From assembly GCA_021769135.1 (NCBI GenBank), contig JAETTM010000013.1:1-64000 (forward strand): a stretch of DNA of 64,000 bases, read 5' to 3'. Below, piece by piece: positions 7,239 through 17,371 of this stretch. The DNA comes from Lachnospiraceae bacterium (lineage in GTDB: Bacteria; Bacillota; Clostridia; Lachnospirales; Lachnospiraceae). The notes beneath the pieces were generated by a model. That model saw only the letters and a list, made by a program, of their open reading frames with translations, made no database searches and had not been told where the DNA came from. Made by a program: the position numbers and the translations under genes. Each line of letters begins with the position of its first letter. Position 1 is the stretch's first letter.

Positions 7239-8975
7239 ATGTGGAAATATATCAGACAATATCTTTTTACTGCTGTTATTGCGGGCCTGTTTATGGTTGG
7301 CGAGGTACTGATGGATTTGGTCCAGCCGGGCATCATGAGCCGGATTGTGGATGACGGCGTCCTTGACGTAAACAATGGAGGCGTTTCCAATCTGCATCTG
7401 GTCTGGATGCTCGGACTGCAGATGATCTGCCTTGTCCTGTTTGGCGGGCTGTGCGGTTCCCTCAATAATGCATTCGTACACTTTTCAAGCCAGAATATCG
7501 GCAACGAAATCCGAAAAGACTGTTTTCGGCGGATTATGGCTTTCTCCTTCCCCCAGCTTGACCGATTCGGAACCGGCTCTCTGGTGACGAGGGTGACAAA
7601 TGACATTACGCAGATACAGACATTTGTTTCTTTGTTTGTGCGGGGGCTGATTCGCACCTCGCTTCTTACATTCGGAAGCATGTACTTTATGTTCCGGCTA
7701 AACCCGCGTTTTGGGCTTATCATACTGTGTGCCTTTCCGTTTCTGGTGGGAGTCATCGCCTTCTGCCTGTGGAAAGCAAATCCCCTGTTCTCCAAGCTGC
7801 AGATGCAGCTCGATACCATCAATGCCATTATGCAGGAAGATGTGTCAGGCATCCGTATCATTAAAGCCTGCGTCCGGGAGGGTTATGAACAGCTTCGCTT
7901 TGAGAAAGCAAACGGAGAGCTTGTAAAAACACAGTTAAAAACCCTGGTAATTTTCGCGTTCATGAACCCTCTGGCCAATGCGCTGATGTATATGGCTTTT
8001 ACCGTTATTTTGCTGGCAGGATACTTTGAAGTTGAAAATGGCACCGGCACGCCGGGAACTGTCATGGCAGCGCTTACCTACACTACCCAGCTTCTGAACG
8101 GCATTCTAATGCTTGTCATGCTGTTTCAAAACATTTCCAGGGGGCTTACTTCATGGAAGAGGGTAAAAGAAGTTCTGGACAGCGCTCCGGAGCTTATGGA
8201 CGGCGCTTTTGACGGCGCAACAGGAGCAAAGGGGGAAATTGAATTTCGTGACGTTTCCTTTGCCTATCCCGGAAGCAGCCGGAATGTGCTTTCCCATATC
8301 AATCTGTCCATACACAAAGGGGAAACCGTAGCAATCATGGGAGCCACCGGATGCGGAAAAACTTCTCTGGCCAATCTGATTCCCCGCTTTTATGATGCCG
8401 GTACCGGCACGGTCCTGGTGGACGGGATTGACGTTAAAGAGTACCGGCAGGAGGCACTTCGTGAAAAAATTGCCATAGCCATGCAAAAAAGCGAACTGTT
8501 CAGCGTGACGGTGGGAGAAAATATTGCATGGGGGCAGCCGGGGGCGGACGATATGTCGCTAAAATCCGCAGCGTCTATTGCACAGGCGGACAGCTTTATT
8601 TCTTCCATGGCGAAAGGATACGAAACTGCCGTTGCAGAGCGCGGCATGAGCCTGTCCGGCGGGCAGAAACAGCGCGTCTCCATTGCAAGGGCTGTTATAA
8701 AGCAGGCTGAAATCTTTATCTTTGACGATTCCACCAGTGCGCTTGACCTGAAAACGGAGGCAGATTTGTATCAGGCACTAAAACAGTCGCACCCCGACAG
8801 CACGAAGATTATCATTGCTCAGAGAATCGCTTCCGTACGTACGGCAGACAGAATTGTTGTTTTGGAAAACGGCAGAATTGCGGCTTGCGGCACACATGAT
8901 GAATTGTTGAAATCCTGCCGGATTTATCAGGACATTTACCATTCCCAAATTGGAGAGGAGGCCCAAAGCGCATGA
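7239..8975 (+). CDS. ABC exporter half, degenerate-site subunit
   Basis: A 578-residue half-transporter with an N-terminal six-helix membrane domain (starting MWKYIRQYLFTAVIAGLF) and a C-terminal nucleotide-binding domain. Walker A is GATGCGKTS near residue 367 and the signature is LSGGQKQ near 470. Walker B reads IFIFDDSTS near 493, with Asp where the catalytic Glu normally sits. That is the degenerate partner of heterodimeric exporters such as TM287/288, LmrCD and BmrCD. The chosen ATG at 7239 follows GGAGGAAAC; the open frame extends upstream into the MarR gene but has no ribosome site there. It overlaps the next gene by four bases. Confidence 0.93.
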   Translation: MWKYIRQYLFTAVIAGLFMVGEVLMDLVQPGIMSRIVDDGVLDVNNGGVSNLHLVWMLGLQMICLVLFGGLCGSLNNAFVHFSSQNIGNEIRKDCFRRIMAFSFPQLDRFGTGSLVTRVTNDITQIQTFVSLFVRGLIRTSLLTFGSMYFMFRLNPRFGLIILCAFPFLVGVIAFCLWKANPLFSKLQMQLDTINAIMQEDVSGIRIIKACVREGYEQLRFEKANGELVKTQLKTLVIFAFMNPLANALMYMAFTVILLAGYFEVENGTGTPGTVMAALTYTTQLLNGILMLVMLFQNISRGLTSWKRVKEVLDSAPELMDGAFDGATGAKGEIEFRDVSFAYPGSSRNVLSHINLSIHKGETVAIMGATGCGKTSLANLIPRFYDAGTGTVLVDGIDVKEYRQEALREKIAIAMQKSELFSVTVGENIAWGQPGADDMSLKSAASIAQADSFISSMAKGYETAVAERGMSLSGGQKQRVSIARAVIKQAEIFIFDDSTSALDLKTEADLYQALKQSHPDSTKIIIAQRIASVRTADRIVVLENGRIAACGTHDELLKSCRIYQDIYHSQIGEEAQSA

Positions 8976-10792
8976 GCATGGAACAAAATCAAAAACTGGC
9001 CGAACGTAACATCCCTGGCATGATGAGCCGGCACGAACGTTTTGCGGAGCCGGAACACGCAGACAATATCGGCGCAACAATAAGACGTATTTCTACTTAT
9101 TTTATAAGGGAAAGGACTCTGGTAATATGCATGCTGGGAATCGTCATATTCGGCACACTGTGCGGCATTTATGCGCCGAGCCTTCAAAGCAGTGCCGTTG
9201 ACATCATTGCTGGGGAAAAAACGGGCACCCTTTCCCAGACATTGATTCTCATGCTTTCCGTTTATCTGCTCTACAGCGGCTACAGGCTGCTGCAGGGATT
9301 ATTCAGCGCACGGCTCAGCCAGAATGTAGTGAAGCGGATGCGGGAGGAACTGTTTGGAAAGATTATGGGGCTGCCGATACGTTATCTCGATACGCATTCC
9401 CACGGCGATGTGATGAGCCGGATGACCAATGATATTGAAAACATCTCCACCACGGTCTCCCAATCCCTGCCTTCGCTGTTTTCGGGCGTGCTAACAATTA
9501 TCGGTACCGTATCCATCATGCTTTGGTACTGTTGGCAGCTCGCCCTGCTCAGCTTTGCCACCGTATTGCTGACGTTTCTCGCAACGAAAATCCTTTCAGG
9601 AAAGGTACGCAGATTTTCCCGAAAACGCCAGATGCTGTTAGGGCAGTTGAACGGAACGGTGGAAGAAATGGTCTCCGGCTACCGCACGGTTGTGGCATAC
9701 AACCATCAGGATATCACAACGGATGATTTCTGCAGCACCGCGGATTCCCTGACAAAGGCCGGAATCAAAACGGATATTTTCAGCGGTGTCATGGGGCCGG
9801 TCATGAATTGTATCGGGAATATCGGATTTGTCATGATTGCTGTTTTCGGCGGGTACTTCTCCGTGAACGGATTAATTTCGGTAGGCGTAATCTCTGCATT
9901 CATTGTCTATGCGAAGCAGTTCAGCGGCCCTATTAATGAAATTACGCAGATTTATGGGCAGCTCCAGACGGCAATTGCCGGTGCGGAGCGGGTCTTCGCT
10001 GTATTGGATGAAACGGAAGAGGAAGGATGCGGCGAGGAGTTAGCGAAAGAGGAAAAAACAACCGTTACATTCAAAAATGTGTGCTTTTCCTATGAGCCAA
10101 AAACGCCTGTAATAAAAGACTTTACATTGACCGTTCCTGCCGGGAAAAAGGTGGCGTTAGTCGGCGCAACCGGGAGCGGAAAGACCACGGTTGTAAACCT
10201 GCTCATGCGGTTTTATGAGATAGAGAGCGGAGAAATCCGTATAAACGGACAGAATATAAAGGATGTTGCAAAGGCCAGCCTGCGGCAGAATGTGGCTATC
10301 GTTCTGCAGGACACAGTTCTGTTTTCCGATACCGTCCGCAGCAACCTGAAATACGGAAATGATGCGGCCACAGATAAGCAGCTTACGGCAGCAGTCGAAA
10401 TGAGCCAGTGTGGGGAAATGATAGACCTTCTTCCGCAAGGATATGATACAGTGCTGGCCGGTTCCGGCGCAAATATCAGCCAGGGGCAGCGGCAGCTCCT
10501 CGCTATTGCCCGCGCGTTTATTGCAGACCCTAAGATTCTGATTCTGGACGAAGCCACATCCAATGTGGATACCCGCACCGAAAAGGCAATACAGGATGCC
10601 ATGCAGCGCATTATGCAGGGGCGCACCAGCATTGTGATTGCGCACCGTCTGTCCACAATCAGGGATTCCGACCTTATTGTAGTAATGGAACATGGCGAAA
10701 TTGTGGAAAGCGGCAGCCATGAGACATTGCTTGCGAAAAAGGGGAAATACCATGATCTGTACATGACCCAGTATGCGGGGTTTGCAACATAA
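8972..10792 (+). CDS. ABC exporter half, catalytic-site subunit
   Basis: A 606-residue half-transporter that pairs with the product of the preceding gene. It has an N-terminal cytosolic extension, six membrane helices and a nucleotide-binding domain: Walker A GATGSGKTT near residue 398, an altered signature ISQGQRQ near 500, and a canonical Walker B plus Glu, ILILDEATS, near 522. The SQGQ signature here and the DD Walker B in the partner place one inactive and one active ATP site in the dimer. The ATGA overlap indicates coupled translation. A drug or peptide export role is likely. Confidence 0.93.
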   Translation: MSMEQNQKLAERNIPGMMSRHERFAEPEHADNIGATIRRISTYFIRERTLVICMLGIVIFGTLCGIYAPSLQSSAVDIIAGEKTGTLSQTLILMLSVYLLYSGYRLLQGLFSARLSQNVVKRMREELFGKIMGLPIRYLDTHSHGDVMSRMTNDIENISTTVSQSLPSLFSGVLTIIGTVSIMLWYCWQLALLSFATVLLTFLATKILSGKVRRFSRKRQMLLGQLNGTVEEMVSGYRTVVAYNHQDITTDDFCSTADSLTKAGIKTDIFSGVMGPVMNCIGNIGFVMIAVFGGYFSVNGLISVGVISAFIVYAKQFSGPINEITQIYGQLQTAIAGAERVFAVLDETEEEGCGEELAKEEKTTVTFKNVCFSYEPKTPVIKDFTLTVPAGKKVALVGATGSGKTTVVNLLMRFYEIESGEIRINGQNIKDVAKASLRQNVAIVLQDTVLFSDTVRSNLKYGNDAATDKQLTAAVEMSQCGEMIDLLPQGYDTVLAGSGANISQGQRQLLAIARAFIADPKILILDEATSNVDTRTEKAIQDAMQRIMQGRTSIVIAHRLSTIRDSDLIVVMEHGEIVESGSHETLLAKKGKYHDLYMTQYAGFAT

Positions 10793-10939
10793 ACAAGGAA
10801 GCAGGGAATAAAGGAAAAAGATAGGGCAACAAAACAAAATTATGTGATATTTACCGGAGAAAAGCTCCTTTGATACAATAATTATATATTAACAGCCCAA
10901 CCCAATTCGAAGTATAAAATGGGCTAGATGGAGGTTCCT

Positions 10940-12307
10940 ATGGAAAATATCAGATACAGCAGAAACATCCCCATATATAGGGATGTGGATATCGTAGTGG
11001 CAGGCGCGGGGCCCGCCGGAATTGGAGCAGCAGTCTGTGCTGCCCGCGCGGGGGCCAAAACCCTCATTTTTGACCAATCAGGCTGTGTAGGGGGCATGGC
11101 TACCATAGGGTTGGTAGGGCCCTTTATGACCTGTTATGATGCGCAGGGTAAAAAGCAGATTATTAAGGGAGTTTTTGAAGAACTGGTGGAGCGCATGGCG
11201 GAGAAAGGCGGCGCCATCCACCCGGATGATGTGGGGCCCGAATGTTCCTATTCCGGATGGTATAAAATCGGCCACAACCATGTAGGCCCTTTTGACCACG
11301 AATGCTTTAAAAAGGAAGCTACGGCTATGCTTAAGGAGGCAGGGGCCGATATTTTGCTCCATACTTCTTTTGTGGATGTTTTGAAGGAAGAAGACAGTAT
11401 AACAGGAGTTGTAATTCACAATAAAGCGGGGTTATCCCTGATACGGGCCAGGCAGATAATCGACTGTACCGGAGATGGGGATGTGGCCATGGCCGCAGGA
11501 GAAGATTTCCTCCTGGGCAACGGAAAAGGGGAAATGCAGTCGGCCACATTGTTCTTCCGGGTTTGTAATGTGGACTCCCAAAAACTGGATGCGCATATCA
11601 AGGCGCACAGAGATGAAATCCGTCCTTTCTATGGGCCTTTTAGCTGGCTGATTAGGGATAAAAAGGAAGAGTGGGGGATTCCCCGGGGCGAGGTATGCCT
11701 TTTTGAAGGGCCCGTCAAAGGGGAATATCGGATGAACGTAAGCAGGCTTCTTCATCTGAATGGAACGAATCCGGAAGAATTGACCAGAGGGGAAATAGAA
11801 GGAATGGAACAGACAGCCCACATTTTTTCCTTCCTGAAAAAGTATGCGCCGGGGTTTGAAAATGCGGTATTTATGGGAAACGCTGCCACACTGGGCCTAA
11901 GGGAAACCCGTCATATAAAGGGAAAATACCGCCTCACCGGCGAGGATGTGCTGGCCGGGCGTGTACGGGAAGATTCCATCGCCGTGCTCGGTACTTCCAT
12001 AGATATGCATAATGAAAAGGATGAGGGAGGCAGCTACTATGTGCTTGAAGATAAGCCTTATTATGGCGTGCCCTATGCCTGCCTTGTGCCGGAAAAAACC
12101 AAAAACCTTCTGGTGGCGGGGCGAAGCATTTCCGCGGACGAAACGGCCTTTTCTTCTATCCGCATGATTCCCTGCTGCATCGCTTTTGGACAGGCGGCCG
12201 GAACTGCGGCGGCAATGGCCCTCAGGCAGGGAAAGAGTCCGGCGGATATCAATCCGGAAGAGCTTCGGCAAAAGCTAAAAGAGCAGAATGTCTATTTGGG
12301 GGAATGA
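10940..12307 (+). CDS. FAD-dependent oxidoreductase (PF12831 type)
   Basis: A 455-residue soluble flavoprotein. The N-terminal Rossmann loop VAGAGPAGIGAAVCAARAGA and the following CVGGMATIGLVG bind FAD. DCTGDGDVAMAAG mid-protein and LVAGRSISADETAFSSIR near the C-terminus are the other family landmarks. Two paralogues lie at 24999 and 26379 on the other strand. The reaction is not known for this family. ATG at 10940 follows ATGGAGG; an ATG 12 bases upstream overlaps that site. A promoter-like TACAAT lies near 10895 but its -35 is poor. Confidence 0.85.
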   Translation: MENIRYSRNIPIYRDVDIVVAGAGPAGIGAAVCAARAGAKTLIFDQSGCVGGMATIGLVGPFMTCYDAQGKKQIIKGVFEELVERMAEKGGAIHPDDVGPECSYSGWYKIGHNHVGPFDHECFKKEATAMLKEAGADILLHTSFVDVLKEEDSITGVVIHNKAGLSLIRARQIIDCTGDGDVAMAAGEDFLLGNGKGEMQSATLFFRVCNVDSQKLDAHIKAHRDEIRPFYGPFSWLIRDKKEEWGIPRGEVCLFEGPVKGEYRMNVSRLLHLNGTNPEELTRGEIEGMEQTAHIFSFLKKYAPGFENAVFMGNAATLGLRETRHIKGKYRLTGEDVLAGRVREDSIAVLGTSIDMHNEKDEGGSYYVLEDKPYYGVPYACLVPEKTKNLLVAGRSISADETAFSSIRMIPCCIAFGQAAGTAAAMALRQGKSPADINPEELRQKLKEQNVYLGE

Positions 12308-12321
12308 TTGGAGGGAATATT

Positions 12322-12426
12322 ATGTATGCAGCCGGACTGGGTGCAGGAGCCTTAGATGGCATAAAAAGCATCTGGAAGTGGAGATATGCAAAGCGGGGTT
12401 GCATATATAAGGGATTTATGCTATAG
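12322..12426 (+). CDS. Possible 34-residue small protein
   Basis: An ATG at 12322 follows GGAGGG at good spacing and opens 34 codons to a TAG, encoding MYAAGLGAGALDGIKSIWK and a basic tail. It lies 14 bases after the FAD oxidoreductase stop and before a terminator, so it could be translated from the same message. There is no homologue I recognise, and a short ORF with a good site can arise by chance. Confidence 0.35.
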   Translation: MYAAGLGAGALDGIKSIWKWRYAKRGCIYKGFML

Positions 12427-12457
12427 TATATAAACTGTAAATGAAAAGAACCGTCTT

Positions 12458-12513
12458 AAAAAAGAAGGGCTTTTGATATTGCACTGTGCTGTATGAAAAA
12501 GTCTTTCTTTTTT
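12458..12513 (+). terminator. Intrinsic terminator
   Basis: AAAAAAGAAGGGCTTTT pairs imperfectly with AAAAAGTCTTTCTTTTTT, ending in a T run. It closes the FAD oxidoreductase unit before the hybrid kinase. Confidence 0.6.
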
Positions 12514-12648
12514 ATAGTCTTATAAGAAGGCAAATTTTTACTATCCAGAGATTTTGAAAATTACTGAGATGGCTGCCGGTTAAGAAATAGGAGGATGCCT
12601 TAAAAGCGGCATTTTCCCCACGATTTAATTAAGGATGGTGGGATAGAG

Positions 12649-15600
12649 TTGGAACAATCACATTTTATAAGTTTTAATGAGAAACAGAGAAAACAGACAG
12701 CGATAAAAGCCGTAGCGGGAGGAATCATGATTGCATTGCTTCTTCTTGTTACGACAATCTGGGTATCAACCAGCTCCAATACCGGTACAAGACAGGCTGT
12801 GAGCAGGATTAGCGAGTTCTATCTTGAAGAGCTGGCTGGCCGAAGAGCACAGGTAGTAGCCGAAGAACTGAATACAAGGTTCACTTACATGGAGAATGCG
12901 GTCGCCATAATGGACGATGAAGATCTGGAATCGCAGGAGACGCTGAGACAGTTTTTAGGAAAGGTCAAAAAACTCTGCGGTTTTAGTAAATTTGCACTGG
13001 CAGACGAGAACGGCATTGTTTATACGGAATACACTATAACACCCGGTTACGGTCAATATGATTTTTTGTCCGAGGAATTGACGGAGCGGGCAATTATTAC
13101 TAAGAATATGGATTATACCCAAAAACAGGTGATTCTCGCGATTCCGGTAGAGGGCATAGAATTTCAGGGTGCCAGAATTAAAGCCTGCTTTATTCAGATT
13201 GATTTGGAAGAAATGTTATGTGCGCTGACTTCACAGACCAATTACAACGAGACATACTGGAGCCTGTATCACCGCAACGGTGAGGATTTGACGAACAATG
13301 ATTTCGGCAATCTGAAAGCAGGCACCAACATTCTCCTTGAACTGAAGAAGGCGGATATTTATAACGGTTTCAGTTATGAACAGCTGCAAAGTGATTTTGC
13401 AAACGGCAGGCCGGGACAGATTTCTTTTAGCTATATGGGTGCGCAGGAAAATCTGTGTTATATCCCGGTGGAGGGAACGGATTGGATGATGACGGTTTCA
13501 ATCAGAAATAATGTCATTACCGAACAAATCAATTCCATCAGTTCCGGTATGCTGCGCCGCGGCATTATCCAGATTGTTATTACAATAATAGCAATGCTCT
13601 CGGTGTTCTTTGTGTTTGTATTGCAGTTGCGGAAAAATGCCAATCTTGTTCTGGAGCAGGAAAAAGCGGATGGAAACAGAATCCGCGCGGCTTATGCCCA
13701 GATTGAAAGGGAAAAAATGGCCATGGATAATATTCATTCCGCCATGAATTCCGGTTTTTGGTGCATGGATTTCAATGAACAGGCGGAAATTATATCCTGT
13801 ACATGGTCAGATGTGTTCCGCAGAATGGTAGGATACGAAAGCGAGGAAGCGTTTCCGAACAGGATTGAATCGTGGACAAATCTGCTGTATGAGGAAGATA
13901 AAGAGCGGGTAGTTAAGGAATATTGGGATACGGTCAGGGATTTCACCGGTGAGAAGACCTACGATGTGGAATATCGTCTGTATACAGGCCATGCGGGTCT
14001 GCGCTGGTTTCATGCCGCCGGCAGGCTGTCAAGACGTGAGGATGGATCTCCGATTACTTTCTCCGGGCTCTTTGTAGATATTGATGACAAGAAGAAAATG
14101 GAAGAGCAGCTCGCAGCGCAGAAAATCGATCTGGAGGATGCGCTTGCAGCGGCACAGCATGCCAACCGCGCGAAGACAACATTCCTCAACAATATGTCCC
14201 ATGATATCAGGACGCCTATGAACGCAATCATCGGATTTACTTCTCTTGCGGCGGCACATATTGAGAATAAAGGGAAAGTACGGGATTATCTGGCGAAGAT
14301 TACCACATCCAGCAAGCATCTGCTCAGTCTGATCAATGACGTTCTGGACATGAGCCGTATTGAGAGCGGCAAGGTGAAAATCGAGGAAAAGGAAACGTCG
14401 CTGCCGGAGATTCTGCATGACTTAAAGACGATTGTGCAGGCCGATGTGACGGCGAAGCAGCTTGAATTCTATATTGATACGGCGGATGTGGTAAACGAGC
14501 ATGTGCTGTGTGACAAGCTCAGATTAAATCAAGTGCTTCTGAATCTGTTGAGCAATGCGATGAAATTCACCAAACCCGGCGGTCTTGTGGGCGTTCGTAT
14601 CGTACAGAAAGAAAATGCGCTTGAGGGATGGGCTTCCTATGATTTTCAGGTTAGGGATACCGGTATCGGTATGAGTAAGGAGTTCTTAGAGCATGTTTTT
14701 GAACCCTTTGAACGGGAGAGGACGAGCACCGTCAGCGGTATACAGGGAACCGGTCTGGGAATGGTCATTACCAAGAATATTGTAGATATGATGAATGGAA
14801 CGATTACTGTTGAGAGCGAGGAGGGTAAAGGCACTACCTTTACGGTATCTTTACAGTTCAGAACGTGTTCCAATCCGGTACGGCAGGAAGTCATTCCTGA
14901 GCTTCGCGGGCTTAGGGTGCTCGTGGCGGATGATGATTTCAACACCTGTTCCAGCGTGACCAAGATGCTTACTGTAATCGGTATGCGGTCGGACTGGACG
15001 ACCTCCGGCAAGGAGGCTGTACTGCGCGTCCAGCTCGCCATAGAACAGGGCGATGAATATGCGGTGTACATTATAGACTGGCTCATGCCGGATATGAACG
15101 GCGTGGAAGTAGTGAGACGAATCCGCAGAATCATCGGTGTGGAGAAGCCGATTATCATCCTGACGGCCCATGACTGGTCGAACATCGAGCTGGAGGCGAG
15201 GGAAGCGGGCGTCACAGCGTTTTGCGAGAAGCCGATTTTTCTGTCGGAGCTCAAAAAGATTCTGGAAGAGCCCTTTGTGATGCAGAACACGGAGGACAAT
15301 CCGGCAGAAGAAGCCGTTTCCTTTGCTGGAAAGAAAATCCTGCTGGTGGAGGACAATGAGCTGAATCAGGAGATTGCGGTGGAGATCCTGCAGGAATCCG
15401 GTTTTGTACTGGATGTTGCCGGCGATGGCGTGGAGGCTGTGGAGATGATGAAGCACGCGGAAGCCGGACAGTACGATTTGATTCTGATGGATGTCCAGAT
15501 GCCGGTCATGAACGGTTATGAAGCCACGCAGCAAATCAGGGCGCTGGAAAATCCTGAGATTGCCAATATACCGATTATTGCTATGACAGCCAACGCCTTT

Positions 15601-15705
15601 GATGAAGATAAGAAAGAAGCCCTGGAAGCAGGAATGAACGGGCATATCGCGAAACCGATTGACATCTCGATGATGATGGAGGTACTGCAGGAGATTTTGC
15701 AGTAG
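12649..15705 (+). CDS. Membrane hybrid sensor histidine kinase with two receiver domains
   Basis: A 1018-residue protein. A membrane helix (about 21-39), an extracellular sensor of roughly 260 residues resembling a dCache fold, and a second helix (about 305-326) are followed by a coiled linker and a PAS domain (365-485). HisKA has NMSHDIRTPMN with the phosphorylated His near 517; the ATPase domain has DTGIGM and GTGLGM. The first receiver contains VADDD and IIDWLMPDMNG (Asp near 809); the second LLVEDN and LMDVQMPVMNG (Asp near 948). No HPt or DNA-binding domain is present. The start appears to be TTG after AGGATGGTGGG; no suitable ATG lies nearby. Confidence 0.9.
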   Translation: MEQSHFISFNEKQRKQTAIKAVAGGIMIALLLLVTTIWVSTSSNTGTRQAVSRISEFYLEELAGRRAQVVAEELNTRFTYMENAVAIMDDEDLESQETLRQFLGKVKKLCGFSKFALADENGIVYTEYTITPGYGQYDFLSEELTERAIITKNMDYTQKQVILAIPVEGIEFQGARIKACFIQIDLEEMLCALTSQTNYNETYWSLYHRNGEDLTNNDFGNLKAGTNILLELKKADIYNGFSYEQLQSDFANGRPGQISFSYMGAQENLCYIPVEGTDWMMTVSIRNNVITEQINSISSGMLRRGIIQIVITIIAMLSVFFVFVLQLRKNANLVLEQEKADGNRIRAAYAQIEREKMAMDNIHSAMNSGFWCMDFNEQAEIISCTWSDVFRRMVGYESEEAFPNRIESWTNLLYEEDKERVVKEYWDTVRDFTGEKTYDVEYRLYTGHAGLRWFHAAGRLSRREDGSPITFSGLFVDIDDKKKMEEQLAAQKIDLEDALAAAQHANRAKTTFLNNMSHDIRTPMNAIIGFTSLAAAHIENKGKVRDYLAKITTSSKHLLSLINDVLDMSRIESGKVKIEEKETSLPEILHDLKTIVQADVTAKQLEFYIDTADVVNEHVLCDKLRLNQVLLNLLSNAMKFTKPGGLVGVRIVQKENALEGWASYDFQVRDTGIGMSKEFLEHVFEPFERERTSTVSGIQGTGLGMVITKNIVDMMNGTITVESEEGKGTTFTVSLQFRTCSNPVRQEVIPELRGLRVLVADDDFNTCSSVTKMLTVIGMRSDWTTSGKEAVLRVQLAIEQGDEYAVYIIDWLMPDMNGVEVVRRIRRIIGVEKPIIILTAHDWSNIELEAREAGVTAFCEKPIFLSELKKILEEPFVMQNTEDNPAEEAVSFAGKKILLVEDNELNQEIAVEILQESGFVLDVAGDGVEAVEMMKHAEAGQYDLILMDVQMPVMNGYEATQQIRALENPEIANIPIIAMTANAFDEDKKEALEAGMNGHIAKPIDISMMMEVLQEILQ

Positions 15706-15781
15706 CAGGCGTTGTAAGAAGCTATCGGAGACATACTCTGCCGATGTGATAATAATGGGGATTATGGACTTTCCTATAATG

Positions 15782-15814
15782 TATTTAAGAGCCTGAAAAA
15801 TCAGGCTCTTAAAT
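15782..15814. terminator. Bidirectional terminator hairpin
   Basis: A perfect 15-base stem (TATTTAAGAGCCTGA and its complement) with an AAA-type loop lies between the convergent hybrid kinase and sulfatase genes. T-rich tracts are short on both sides. Confidence 0.65.
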
Positions 15815-15863
15815 ATATTGTCACTCTAAACCGAACGATATTGAGGTTGAATTATTGCAAAAT

Positions 15864-17327
15864 TTAGTATCTCCCTCTCCTGTTCTGTCCCGGCCGGGAG
15901 AATTTCACCGTTGCTCCAAAGGAATCCAGCACCAGCTTATTCTTAATCCCCTGATATTCATTCTCATACCAAAGGTTCTTCCTCTCATCGGGGTCATTTT
16001 TCAAATCGTACAATTCACCAAACTCGCTGCCGTGATAAACGCACAGTTTATATCTCCCGTCATAATACATTGTGGCATAGGAACTGTCCACCCCATCGCT
16101 GACTTCCGCTTCGCCCGGCTCTCTAAGCCCATCATAGCACATGTCCAGTTCCAGAGTATCATAATATTCCGTACGCACGAACTTGCGCGGTTTTTTATCG
16201 GGCTCCCCTTTAAGGACAGGCACTAATGACCGCCCATGGGTATCCCCGGCCTCAATCCCGCACAACTCGGCAATCGTAGGCACGATATCCGTTTCCTCTA
16301 CCAATCCGTCATGCCGTATCCCCTGGTCAAAGCTTCCCGGCATGGACATAATCAACGGAATATGCACCAGCCCTTCGTAGAACCGGCAGCCCTTATGGGT
16401 GAGCCCATGGTCGCCAAGCATTTCGCCATGGTCGGAATTGTAAATAATCAGCGTATTTTCCCGCATTCCCAGCTCATCCAAAGCATCTATGATGCGCCCG
16501 TAATGCTTGTCAATCAGTTCTATCATCCCGTAATAAGACGCTTTGTTCCTCCTCGCCTTATCATCCACCGGATGGGCTGCGCTCTGGAAAAAGAAATCCT
16601 TTAACTTATCATTCAGCTTCAAATCCTCATCGCTGTAAATAGGGTCTGGCAATTTTCTGTCCAGATATTTATTAACCAGGGAAAGAGGCGCGTCATAAGG
16701 CGGATGGGGATCATAACAATTCACCGACAGCAGCCAAGGCCTATCCGAGTTTGTCCGCTCTTTCATAAAATCTATGGCTTTTTCCGCCAGCCATGCAGTC
16801 TGGCGCAATTCCTCCGGCGCATCTTCCCGATACCAATGATAATCATGTTTTTCATCGGTAGTAAAAATATCCTGCCAATCCACCCCTTTTTCCGTCAGCC
16901 ATTTCACATAAGGATTCTTAGGGCTTTTCAGATGGTGCCCGGATGCCAGGTTGTAACAAAAATAGGAATACCCGTCATCCATCCTTTCCTCGTAATCATC
17001 CCATGCGGAGGTAATATGCAGCTTTCCAATCAGGCCGCATTCGTAACCAGCATCGGCCAGCCGTTTGGAAATCAAGGTGCAATGCTCCGGCAAGTTGCAC
17101 GCTCCGTTAATATTCGCGTTTATTGAAGAAGGATAGCGCCCTGTGAGGAAACTGGCCCGGCTGGGCGTACATATGGGATTCTGGCAGTAGGCATTGGTAA
17201 AAGCCACCCCCTGGCTGCACAGCCTGTCCAGATTAGGCGTATCTATATAGTCATTGCCAAGTGCATGTATGGTATCCCACCGTTGCTGATCCGTACATAG
17301 CCACAAAATATTCGGTCTTTTACTCAT
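15864..17327 (-). CDS. Sulfatase (formylglycine, Cys type)
   Basis: A 487-residue hydrolase of the alkaline phosphatase superfamily that removes sulfate esters. CTPSRASFLTG has Cys at residue 53, the residue converted to formylglycine; metal-ligand motifs LCTDQQR (residues 10-16) and NSDHGEMLGDHG are present. There is no signal peptide, so it should act in the cytoplasm on imported sulfated saccharides. It is the last gene of the minus-strand locus that encodes a sugar-binding lipoprotein and two permeases. An anaerobe needs a radical-SAM maturase (anSME) for activity; none is in the window. Confidence 0.9.
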   Translation of the reverse strand: MSKRPNILWLCTDQQRWDTIHALGNDYIDTPNLDRLCSQGVAFTNAYCQNPICTPSRASFLTGRYPSSINANINGACNLPEHCTLISKRLADAGYECGLIGKLHITSAWDDYEERMDDGYSYFCYNLASGHHLKSPKNPYVKWLTEKGVDWQDIFTTDEKHDYHWYREDAPEELRQTAWLAEKAIDFMKERTNSDRPWLLSVNCYDPHPPYDAPLSLVNKYLDRKLPDPIYSDEDLKLNDKLKDFFFQSAAHPVDDKARRNKASYYGMIELIDKHYGRIIDALDELGMRENTLIIYNSDHGEMLGDHGLTHKGCRFYEGLVHIPLIMSMPGSFDQGIRHDGLVEETDIVPTIAELCGIEAGDTHGRSLVPVLKGEPDKKPRKFVRTEYYDTLELDMCYDGLREPGEAEVSDGVDSSYATMYYDGRYKLCVYHGSEFGELYDLKNDPDERKNLWYENEYQGIKNKLVLDSFGATVKFSRPGQNRRGRY

Positions 17328-17371
17328 CGAAAATTCCTCCAGTCTTTGACCAAATTGCTGTATTCCACATT

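Noticed and set aside
12540-12650. Possible cyclic-di-GMP or other riboswitch before the hybrid kinase
   Set aside because: A small GATGCC/GGCAT hairpin is present, but no known aptamer consensus was found.
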